Source: Bacillota bacterium (GTDB lineage: Bacteria; Bacillota; Dethiobacteria; DTU022). Taken from it: a stretch of 5,734 nt of DNA. Shown here in pieces: positions 1-5,085 of the stretch. A program made the translations under genes and the position numbers. The first letter of the stretch is position 1, and each line of letters begins with the position of its first letter. The stretch lies in contig JAAYGO010000113.1 in the NCBI GenBank assembly GCA_012727685.1, positions 1 through 5,734 of the forward strand, in the 5' to 3' direction. Under the pieces are notes generated by a model that was not told where the DNA came from, made no database searches, and saw nothing but the letters and a program-made list of their open reading frames with translations.

Positions 1-1
1 G

Positions 2-496
2 GATACGGATCTTGCCTGGCGCGAATGGGGCACACTAAAGGAGCAGTTCTCCGCATTCTCCTTTTCCGAAATGAACACCATAACCCTGCCGGGCGTGGAG
101 GAGACCCGCGAAGGCTTTCTCTACTGGGTCCCCGGCGACCGGCTCCAGGCCGACCTGGCGCGCCTGATCGACGAGGGTTATGAGGTTTTGCCGGAGTCGA
201 TTACCGTGGAGGTTTTAAACGGCTGCGGGGTTAGCGGGGTGGCCGCCTCGCTGGCCGAGCTGCTGGCCGCGGAAGGCTTCAACGTGGTCCGGAGCGGCAA
301 CGCCGATCATTTTGACTACGCCAGGACCGAAGTGCTCGCCTCAAGCAAGGCGCTGGCGAAAGCGCGTACCGTTTTGCTCTCCCTGCCGGGTGCCGTGGTG
401 CGGCAGCGCCCCGGCCCGGAGGCGGACGTTGACGTGACCGTAATTGTGGGGAAAGACTTCGCCGATAAAAACGCCGAAAACAACGATGGTGATTAG
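2..496 (+). CDS. LCP (LytR-CpsA-Psr) family protein, 3' part with LytR_C domain
   Basis: The frame is open from base 2 to a TAG at 494-496, giving 164 residues with no start in view, so the 5' end lies left of the window. A methionine codon at 71 is internal, because the preceding 23 codons are open and fit the family. The segment around partial residues 24-56 (LPG, then G-x-x-Y-W-V-P-G-D) matches the usual end of the LCP catalytic domain. That domain attaches wall teichoic acid or other glycopolymers to peptidoglycan from the outer face of the membrane. Residues about 67-153, beginning I-T-V-E-V-L-N-G, match the LytR_C domain that often follows it. The tail is short and acidic (NAENNDGD). 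An LCP gene directly before rsfS is a common Firmicute order, usually with nadD and yqeK further upstream. The catalytic arginines and the membrane anchor would be outside the window. Confidence 0.85.
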   Translation, partial: DTDLAWREWGTLKEQFSAFSFSEMNTITLPGVEETREGFLYWVPGDRLQADLARLIDEGYEVLPESITVEVLNGCGVSGVAASLAELLAAEGFNVVRSGNADHFDYARTEVLASSKALAKARTVLLSLPGAVVRQRPGPEADVDVTVIVGKDFADKNAENNDGD

Positions 497-499
497 GCC

Positions 500-590
500 C
501 CACTTTTGGCGTTGAGTTCCTCAGGGGGATGAAAAAACTTATGCGTCTTGTCACTGAGAACCGGAGCGGAAGCCTCAGTGACAAAAGTGG
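500..590. repeat. 91-bp inverted-repeat element between LCP gene and rsfS
   Basis: Outer arms CCACTTTTG (500-508) and CAAAAGTGG (582-590) are perfect inverted copies. Extended to 17 bp (500-516 against 574-590) they still match at 14 positions. A third copy of the motif, TTGTCACTGAG, lies at 548-558 and pairs perfectly over 11 bp with 574-584, with a 15-nt loop. Two direct copies and one inverted copy of one motif therefore sit in 91 bp, and the two pairings compete for 582-584. No T-run follows on the plus strand, so it is not a standard terminator. It could be a MITE, a degraded insertion-sequence end, or a REP-like extragenic palindrome. No target duplication is visible. Confidence 0.55.
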
Positions 591-638
591 TAAGCGTTAT
601 TAAAATAGACACCCATGAAAACCTGTTGTTTCTTTACC

Positions 639-647
639 TGGGATAAT
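639..647 (+). promoter_or_regulatory. possible extended -10 promoter for rsfS
   Basis: TG at 639-640, one base, then GATAAT at 642-647 gives an extended -10 element about 45 bp before the rsfS start. No convincing -35 hexamer lies 16-18 bp upstream. An imperfect inverted repeat surrounds it (AAGCGTTATT at 592-601 against AATACGCTT at 646-654, one bulge). This is weak evidence; rsfS could equally be read through from the LCP gene. Confidence 0.22.
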
Positions 648-673
648 ACGCTTGTAAGCAAGAGTTTAATCGT

Positions 674-686
674 AAAGGAGATGATC
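674..686 (+). promoter_or_regulatory. extended ribosome binding site that fixes the rsfS TTG start
   Basis: AAAGGAGATGATC matches 12 of 13 bases of the full 16S anti-Shine-Dalgarno complement (AAAGGAGGTGATC). It ends 4 nt before the TTG at 691. ATG codons at 681 and 687 overlap or abut it, but both open a different frame that stops at 711-713. Confidence 0.8.
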
Positions 687-690
687 ATGC

Positions 691-1053
691 TTGACCCGAG
701 AAGCGGGCGATGAAGCGCGGGAACTGGCCCTGCAGGCGGCCGGGCTCGCCGCCGAAAAAAAAGCGGTTGATCCCGTGATCATCGAAGTAGGGAAGATCTC
801 GATTATCGCCGACTATTTCTTAATTCTCTCCGGCAGCTCCACTGCCCAGGTCCACGCCATCTGCGACCACCTCATGGAGAAGCTGAAGGAGGCTGGCCAT
901 ACCTTGTTGCGGGAGGAAGGCTACCGGGAAGGATGGTGGGTGGTGCTCGATTACGGCGCCGTGGTCATCCATGTTTTCAGGCAGGATGCCAGGGAGCTTT
1001 ACAACCTGGAAAGGCTCTGGAGCAAAGCCCCCGTCATTGCCGTGGGGCAGTAG
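691..1053 (+). CDS. rsfS: ribosomal silencing factor RsfS (YbeB/Iojap family)
   Basis: A 120-residue protein of normal family length. RsfS binds ribosomal protein uL14 on the large subunit and blocks joining with the small subunit, lowering translation when nutrients are short. Family signatures are clear: K-x-x-D-P-V-I-I-E-V near residues 24-33, the A-D-Y-F-L-I-L-S-G-S-S-T-A-Q-V block at 40-54, G-Y-R-E-G-W-W-V-V-L-D-Y at 78-89, V-V-I-H-V-F at 91-96, and the closing R-E-L-Y-N-L-E-R-L-W at 101-110. The start is TTG, chosen because it is the only in-frame start placed correctly behind a near-perfect ribosome binding site and because the N-terminus then has the usual length. Two ATGs just upstream are out of frame. 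It follows an LCP gene, as is common in Firmicutes, but the next gene is a ThiF-family protein, 76 bp on. Confidence 0.95.
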   Translation: MTREAGDEARELALQAAGLAAEKKAVDPVIIEVGKISIIADYFLILSGSSTAQVHAICDHLMEKLKEAGHTLLREEGYREGWWVVLDYGAVVIHVFRQDARELYNLERLWSKAPVIAVGQ

Positions 1054-1129
1054 CGGCAGGCATCTGCGGCCAATCCCTGGCTTTTGAACTCCTGTTTCCA
1101 GCATTCTTCTTGGCAAGGTGGTGTTCTTG

Positions 1130-1996
1130 ATGCATGAAGGATTAAAGGATGCGATCCGGCAGCTCGCACAAAAAAGAGTTGATCCGGCGGGGAAGGAATA
1201 CATGTGCCTGGACCTGGCTGAGACCATTGCCCTGGCGGAGCGCTTTCAGTGCCCCCGCCGCATGGTGGAGCTGACCGCCCTGGAGCAGCGGATCATTCCG
1301 GAGCGCTACCAGCGCAACATTGGCACCGTGGGCATCGACGGCCAGATGCGGCTGCTGCGCTCCAAGGTCGGCGTGGTCGGCGCCGGCGGCCTCGGCGGCC
1401 TGGCCATCGAGCTGCTGGCCCGGATGGGGATCGGCAGCCTCGTGGTCATTGACGGCGACTCCTTTGCCGCAAGCAACCTGAACCGGCAGCTCCTCACCCT
1501 GGAAGGCGGGCTTGGCGCCGGCAAGGCGGAAACTGCCGCGCGCCGGGTCAAGGAGATTAACGGTGCCGTGGAGATCCTGCCGCTGCAGCAGCAGGCGGAC
1601 GCCTCCAACCTGGTCGCTTCCCTGGCCGGCTGCGACCTGGCCCTCGATTGCCTCGACAACCTCGCCACCCGCTTTGCGCTGGAAGAAGCCTGCGGCCGTC
1701 TTGCCATTCCCCTGGTCCATGGCGCCATCGCCGGCTTCATGGGCCAATTGGCGGTCATTGAGCCCGGCCGGCCGCTCTTTGCCAAGATCTACGGGGCTCC
1801 GCCTGCGGGTACGGGCAACGTGGGGCGGGGCGTGGAAACGGTCCTCGGCAATCCCGCCACCACGCCGGCGATGCTGGCCGCCTGGCAGGTCAACGAAGCG
1901 GTAAAAATATTGGCCGGCCTGGAGAGCGGGCTCAAGGACAAACTGCTGATCATCGATATGCTGTCCGGGGAATGCACCACCGTGCCGTTTGCTTGA
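1130..1996 (+). CDS. ThiF/MoeB/HesA-family adenylating enzyme
   Basis: A 288-residue protein of the E1-like family that adenylates the C-terminal glycine of small sulfur-carrier proteins (MoaD or ThiS type), here probably for molybdenum/tungsten cofactor or another sulfur transfer. Residues 1-58 form an extension before the core. The core shows R-Y-x-R-N (59-63, the arginine-finger region), G-A-G-G-L-G-G (84-90, nucleotide loop), D-G-D (108-110) then S-N-L-N-R-Q (115-120), K132, and D-C-L-D-N-x-x-T-R (173-181) with the metal-binding aspartate. The C-terminal W-Q-V-N-E-A-V-K-I-L helix (252-261) is typical. The paired CxxC zinc ligands of MoeB are missing and the crossover loop has no cysteine, so it probably only adenylates. 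ATG at 1130 is preferred over GTG at 1118 or 1121, because AAGGTGGTG (1115-1123) is a good ribosome site for it and would overlap the GTGs. No carrier-protein gene is in the window, so the partner is unknown. Confidence 0.85.
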   Translation: MHEGLKDAIRQLAQKRVDPAGKEYMCLDLAETIALAERFQCPRRMVELTALEQRIIPERYQRNIGTVGIDGQMRLLRSKVGVVGAGGLGGLAIELLARMGIGSLVVIDGDSFAASNLNRQLLTLEGGLGAGKAETAARRVKEINGAVEILPLQQQADASNLVASLAGCDLALDCLDNLATRFALEEACGRLAIPLVHGAIAGFMGQLAVIEPGRPLFAKIYGAPPAGTGNVGRGVETVLGNPATTPAMLAAWQVNEAVKILAGLESGLKDKLLIIDMLSGECTTVPFA

Positions 1997-2063
1997 ACAA
2001 GCTATTTTCTCTCTCATGCTTCTCATATTAACTCTTCATGGGAAGTGAACATGCCTGGATGGG

Positions 2064-2780
2064 TTAACAATACTCATCTATATTTTCTAGCCCCGCCTGC
2101 ATGCCGATGGCATGATTAACGGGCAGCGAAAAGCAGATGCCCTTTCCGGCTGTATTTAATCCTACCTCACGGGTAATGTTTTCCATAATCGCATGCCTTT
2201 TCTCCTGTGGCGCAACAATGAGGATAAGATCCTTCTCCGGTTGGATAGTGATGCCGAGATATTTTACTGCTTCCTTTGAACCTAAACCGCGGGCATGGAT
2301 CATTGTTCCGCCAGTTGCGCCGGCTTTTTTGGCAGCCTCCATTACTTGTTCAAAGTAGCCGCTATTCACAATCGCTACGATTAAGTGATAAGGTTCCTTT
2401 GGTGTTGTAGTCACTTCATCACTTCCCATCTCGAAATTTTGCTCAGCCTCTTTTAGGGTGAGCGAAAGAACACTGCTGATACTGCTCAGGTTTATGGTAC
2501 AGGCTATTCCTGTTCCCGGTTTGCTACAATCGATTTCATTCTGTAGCTGCTTTAAAATATAATCCGACATTTTTTTTGTTTGCAGGCTAATTGATATGAC
2601 TTTCTTCGGTCCACCATAACCAAGAATCTCGTAAATTGCCGATTTGGCCGAACCATAGCCATGAGTAAGTAAGAACAGCGGCATGTTGTTTTTATTAAAT
2701 AGCTTGCGTAAAACATCCCGCAAACCAAAATCCATTATCGTAATCAGTGCCTCCAGCCTGGTCACTGAACTATTAAACAT
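2064..2780 (-). CDS. tandem PII(GlnB)-like domain regulator
   Basis: A 238-residue protein in which I see two PII-like halves. The second (about 131-229) is clearer: Y-H-L-I-V-A-I-V opens it like the first PII strand, followed by F-E-Q-V-M-E-A-A-K-K-A-G-A-T-G-G-T (143-159), A-R-G-L-G (163-167), L-I-L-I-V-A-P (185-191), and T-A-G-K-G-I-C-F-S-L-P-V (210-221), which matches the B-loop and last strand. The first half (about 11-107) repeats the plan: A-L-I-T-I-M, V-L-R-K-L-F, G-Y-G-S-A, K-K-V-I-S-I-S-L, G-T-G-I-A-C-T-I-N-L. The usual long T-loop with its modified tyrosine is absent, so uridylylation is unlikely. PII proteins sense nucleotides and 2-oxoglutarate and often bind membrane transporters. 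The gene follows a DUF1538 transporter on the same strand after 170 bp, so regulation of that transporter is inferred. CGGAGGG at 2787-2793 sits 6 nt before the ATG. It converges with the ThiF gene. Confidence 0.85.
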   Translation of the reverse strand: MFNSSVTRLEALITIMDFGLRDVLRKLFNKNNMPLFLLTHGYGSAKSAIYEILGYGGPKKVISISLQTKKMSDYILKQLQNEIDCSKPGTGIACTINLSSISSVLSLTLKEAEQNFEMGSDEVTTTPKEPYHLIVAIVNSGYFEQVMEAAKKAGATGGTMIHARGLGSKEAVKYLGITIQPEKDLILIVAPQEKRHAIMENITREVGLNTAGKGICFSLPVNHAIGMQAGLENIDEYC

Positions 2781-2821
2781 TAATAACCCTCCGTTTTTGT
2801 TTAATCTGAAGAACCCCCGTA

Positions 2822-2827
2822 ATTATA
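2822..2827 (-). promoter_or_regulatory. possible -10 element upstream of the PII-like gene
   Basis: Read on the minus strand this is an exact TATAAT, about 42 bp before the PII-like start. The sequence 17 bp further upstream (AAACGA) is not a credible -35, so the element is a suggestion only. A 170-bp gap between the DUF1538 and PII-like genes does leave room for a separate promoter. Confidence 0.25.
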
Positions 2828-2881
2828 AAAAGTTTAATTCCTAATCGTTTCTCCGCAGTTAGTGCAGCGGATTGGTTCTGT

Positions 2882-2902
2882 GTATATTACCTTTTAATAT
2901 AC
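2882..2902. repeat. AT-rich dyad between DUF1538 and PII-like genes
   Basis: GTATATTA (2882-2889) and TAATATAC (2895-2902) are perfect 8-bp inverted copies around a 5-nt centre. No T-run follows on either strand, so it is not a typical terminator. It could be an operator, an mRNA-stabilising hairpin or chance. Confidence 0.4.
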
Positions 2903-2950
2903 GCGCCTTCTTCGTTAGAATCAAGAAAAATGATCAGGGTTATTAACTCT

Positions 2951-4477
2951 TTAGACGCTATCTTGCTCTGAAGCATCATCCAGGTCGATAATAGTATCCT
3001 CTGCCGGGATAACCGCTTCCCTTTCTGCAATTCTCGATTTGATGGCATGGACCAAACCAAACAATGAAAGGGTGATGACCGGAGTCATGGCCACGAGTGC
3101 AACAATACCAAAGGCATCGGAATAGATATTACCACCGCCGGCTTCACTGGCTCCTATGGCCAGGGGAAGCATAAAGGTCGCCGCCAGAGGGCCTGAAGCA
3201 ACGGCACCGGAGTCAAACGCAATTGAGGTAAAAAGGGGGCGAATAAAAAAAGTGAGGAGCAGGGCAATCAGGTATCCTGGAATAATAAAATAAAGGAGAG
3301 ATAATCCCGTAACAACACGGAGCATGGCTAAGCCTACCGATATGGCCACTCCAACGGAGAGCCCTATTCCCATAGCCCTACCGGAAATTACCCCTTCCGT
3401 AACCTCTTCAACCTGTCTCTTTAAAACGAAAACGGCTGGTTCAGCGGCAACAACTAAATAGCCGATCGCCAACCCAACCAGAATCAGCGCCAGAGGACTG
3501 GTATTTTTCATCAGAATGCCTCCCAGGAGATATCCCGCAGGCATAAAGCCGAGATTGGCGCTGCCTAAAAATAGTACAAGCCCTAAATAGGTGTAGATGG
3601 TGCCGACGCCGATTTTCAAGAGGGTCTTTGTTTTTAGATGCAGCTTCCACAGCTGGAATATTGCAAAAAGAAAGAGTATGGGAAACAAGGCCAGGGCGAT
3701 TTGTGCAAAGTATTGCGCCATATTGAAGCGATAGAGCGAGATAATGTCTGAAAATGAATCCAGTTCAGGCAAGTCAACCACGCTGCCACTGGAGGGATTA
3801 AAAAACAGCCCCAGGATTAATACAGCGATAATTGGTCCGATCAGGGTGAGGGCAACAAGGCCGAAGCTATCCTCTTCAGAGGTCTTGTCCCCGCGAATGG
3901 AGGCCAACCCCAGTCCGAAAGCCATTACAAAAGGGACCAAAATCGGACCGGTAGTCACCGCACCGGATTCCCAGGCGATGGAAAGGAACTCATAGCCCGT
4001 AAACCCTGACAGAATATAAGCTAGCAGGTAACAGCCAATCAGCAGATACGACAGGGGTACCTGAAACAATATCCTTAAAAAAGCAGCCGTCAAAGCCAAA
4101 CCGACACCGATTGAAACTACTCCAATAATAATGGAATCCGGTACACCTCTAATCTGACCCGCTAATATGATTAAATCGGGCTCTGCCACAGTGATAAACA
4201 CACCGATAATAAAGGCTATGGAAACGATCAGTAGAAGATTTCTGCTTTTAACCAGGGAAGCACCAACATGTTCACCGATTGGGATTAGAGATATATCTAC
4301 TCCTAGATTAAACAAGGTTATTCCTAAAATCATCAGTAAAGCGCTAACTAAAAAGAGGACAATACCACTCCATAGCGGCATTGGTGCGATGGTAAAATTT
4401 AGAAACAAGACTAAGAGGACAATTGGCAGTATTGAAAATGAAGACTCCCTTAGTTTTGCTAATAGCAATGCAAGCAC
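2951..4477 (-). CDS. DUF1538 membrane protein with two internal repeats, Ump-type cation/proton antiporter
   Basis: A 508-residue, very hydrophobic inner-membrane protein. Two DUF1538 units lie in tandem, about 250 residues apart: V-A-E-P-D (97-101) recurs as A-A-E-P-A (344-348), W-E-S-G-A-V-T-T-G-P (169-178) as F-D-S-G-A-V-A-S-G-P (421-430), and S-F-G-L-V-A-L (204-210) as A-F-G-I-V-A-L (455-461). Membrane-embedded acidic residues E99, E170, E346 and D422 are candidates for ion or proton coupling. A long loop (about 227-250) separates the halves, and the last 30 residues are acidic and probably cytoplasmic. DUF1538 proteins UmpA and UmpB of a Halomonas were reported as a Na+(Li+,K+)/H+ antiporter; transport here is inferred from that. 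The start is GTG behind GTGGGGTGAT; an overlapping ATG at 4479 leads to a stop after six codons. Upstream lie a promoter and a terminator-bearing leader; a PII-like gene follows. Confidence 0.92.
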   Translation of the reverse strand: MLALLLAKLRESSFSILPIVLLVLFLNFTIAPMPLWSGIVLFLVSALLMILGITLFNLGVDISLIPIGEHVGASLVKSRNLLLIVSIAFIIGVFITVAEPDLIILAGQIRGVPDSIIIGVVSIGVGLALTAAFLRILFQVPLSYLLIGCYLLAYILSGFTGYEFLSIAWESGAVTTGPILVPFVMAFGLGLASIRGDKTSEEDSFGLVALTLIGPIIAVLILGLFFNPSSGSVVDLPELDSFSDIISLYRFNMAQYFAQIALALFPILFLFAIFQLWKLHLKTKTLLKIGVGTIYTYLGLVLFLGSANLGFMPAGYLLGGILMKNTSPLALILVGLAIGYLVVAAEPAVFVLKRQVEEVTEGVISGRAMGIGLSVGVAISVGLAMLRVVTGLSLLYFIIPGYLIALLLTFFIRPLFTSIAFDSGAVASGPLAATFMLPLAIGASEAGGGNIYSDAFGIVALVAMTPVITLSLFGLVHAIKSRIAEREAVIPAEDTIIDLDDASEQDSV

Positions 4478-4480
4478 ATA

Positions 4481-4490
4481 ATCACCCCAC
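4481..4490 (-). promoter_or_regulatory. ribosome binding site that fixes the GTG start of the minus-strand DUF1538 gene
   Basis: On the minus strand GTGGGGTGAT pairs with the extended anti-Shine-Dalgarno region and ends 3 nt before GTG at 4477, the same geometry as at rsfS. Just upstream, ACTGTT (4519 to 4514) and AACAGT (4494 to 4489) form a 6-bp hairpin that abuts it and might affect access. Confidence 0.6.
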
Positions 4491-4589
4491 TGTTCAGGCA
4501 GATTATTCCAGTAAACAGTTTTACTCTCGAGGCCGGCAATATTTAGGATAGATTAGGATAGAAATTTAATGACTTGAACAACCCCTGGT

Positions 4590-4634
4590 AAAAAAAAGGC
4601 GTATAATAACCCGCGCAAATAAGTTATCATACGC
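4590..4634 (-). terminator. intrinsic terminator inside the DUF1538 leader
   Basis: On the minus strand GCGTATGATAAC (4634 to 4623), a 12-nt loop, and GTTATTATACGC (4610 to 4599) form a 12-bp stem, continuous if one G-U pair is allowed. It is followed by CC and then eight T residues (4597 to 4590). It lies 113 nt before the GTG start and downstream of a strong promoter on the same strand, so it would stop transcription before the gene unless prevented from forming. No minus-strand gene ends just upstream that would otherwise need it. Confidence 0.8.
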
Positions 4635-4753
4635 TTGGGGAAACTCCAATGGGGGTTAAAACAGGTGCCCAAGTCACCCTTTACTCCGAAGATTATGTTA
4701 ACCTTGTTCGATTGGTTTTCGATTTCAGTATTTGGCAATCGTATGATTTCCAT
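4635..4753 (-). promoter_or_regulatory. candidate riboswitch/attenuator leader of the DUF1538 gene
   Basis: This is the transcribed stretch between the predicted start (about 4753) and the terminator. ATCATACG (4747 to 4740) is an exact complement of CGTATGAT in the terminator 5' arm (4633 to 4626), so a P1-like pairing would enclose the whole leader and disarm the terminator. Inside it, CGATTG (4741 to 4736) pairs with CAATCG (4714 to 4709), GGTTAA (4703 to 4698) with TTAACC (4659 to 4654), and GGTG (4678 to 4675) with CACC (4667 to 4664). CTTGGG (4673 to 4668) can pair with CCCAAG (4639 to 4634), crossing the GGTTAA helix as a pseudoknot. These are alternatives by eye, not one computed fold. 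If a ligand stabilised P1, the switch would be an ON switch. I could not match it to the yybP-ykoY, ydaO, guanidine-I, T-box or PyrR types. A 66-codon open frame from ATG 4753 to 4553 also runs through it. Confidence 0.5.
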
Positions 4754-4758
4754 GATCA

Positions 4759-4787
4759 ATGATAACAAAAGAGAATAACCGCGTCAA
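4759..4787 (-). promoter_or_regulatory. sigma-A type promoter driving the DUF1538 leader
   Basis: On the minus strand TTGACG (4787 to 4782) and TATCAT (4764 to 4759) are separated by exactly 17 bp, with TG one base before the -10 (extended -10). Each hexamer has one mismatch to consensus. The start would be at about 4753-4751, giving a leader of roughly 275 nt. It is the best promoter I see in the window. Confidence 0.78.
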
Positions 4788-5071
4788 ACAAAGACGAACG
4801 GGAACCGGTGCCAGCCCGGCAGGAACTGGTCGCCATTGCCAGGGAATGTGGCCATGGCTCCACCAGGCGTGGCACCGGCAGGGCAATGAAAAACCTGGAA
4901 AGGGAAATAATGCCATACCCCTTGCGCGAAAAATTTTTGACCTTAAAGCAGGAGGTCAAGCCCTGGCCGCAGTATTTTAATGGAAGAATATTAAGAAGCT
5001 AGCAGATTTTCCCCCCCCCATTGCCGGCTGTTTATGATCAAGATTTAAGAACATCATTTTAATTTTTAACG
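4788..5071. other. GC-rich intergenic stretch with dyads, possible gene relic
   Basis: This part of the divergent gap is richer in GC than the flank to its left. CCGGTGCCA (4805-4813) and TGGCACCGG (4870-4878) are perfect 9-bp inverted copies, with CATTGCC (4834-4840) against GGCAATG (4882-4888) and the palindrome GCCATGGC (4851-4858) also present. TTGACC (4937-4942) and GGTCAA (4954-4959) form another 6-bp dyad. One plus-strand frame is open from 4766 to 5002, with GTG at 4808 and ATG at 4887. Its product includes the stretch P-L-R-E-K-F-L-T-L-K-Q-E-V, but I recognise no family and see no ribosome site. It may be a relic, a structured leader for the plus-strand DUF1538 gene, or neither. No clear plus-strand promoter was found. 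Confidence 0.35.
5011..5019 (+). repeat. run of nine C residues after TTTT
   Basis: Nine consecutive C, preceded by TTTT, 67 bp before the plus-strand DUF1538 start. Such tracts slip during replication and are also prone to sequencing error. Confidence 0.9.
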
Positions 5072-5072
5072 G

Positions 5073-5080
5073 AAGAGGTG
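5073..5080 (+). promoter_or_regulatory. ribosome binding site for the plus-strand DUF1538 TTG start
   Basis: AAGAGGTG precedes TTG at 5086 by 5 nt. A nearer ATG at 5090 is out of frame and stops after two codons, and a TTG at 5081 is also out of frame. Confidence 0.55.
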
Positions 5081-5085
5081 TTGGT

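Noticed and set aside
279..584. Minus-strand open frame over the LCP 3' end and inverted repeat
   Set aside because: It overlaps the clear LytR_C coding frame and its product is arginine/proline-rich, typical of a shadow frame.
548..584. Intrinsic terminator for the LCP gene
   Set aside because: The 11-bp stem is good but no T-run follows on the plus strand; on the minus strand the T-run begins only about 12 nt after the stem.
500..690. T-box or other known leader before rsfS
   Set aside because: No T-box sequence, no terminator with a T-run and no known riboswitch signature could be found; only the inverted repeat is supported.
1142..2026. Long (294-codon) minus-strand open frame opposite the ThiF-family gene
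   Set aside because: It is antisense to a gene with full family motifs; long antisense frames are expected in GC-rich coding DNA. The product is rich in Q, G, A and R and matches no family.
1997..2063. Terminator between the converging ThiF and PII-like genes
   Set aside because: I found no hairpin with a T-run on either strand in these 67 bases.
4553..4768. Minus-strand open frame in the DUF1538 leader (66 codons from ATG 4753)
   Set aside because: The ATG falls at the predicted transcription start with no ribosome site, and the frame runs straight through the terminator stem and T-run. A non-coding leader explains the region better, though a leaderless peptide is not excluded.
4766..5002. 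Real small protein gene in the divergent gap
   Set aside because: The frame is open and GC-rich but has no ribosome binding site, no recognisable family and strong dyads that better explain the sequence; it is kept only as a possible relic.
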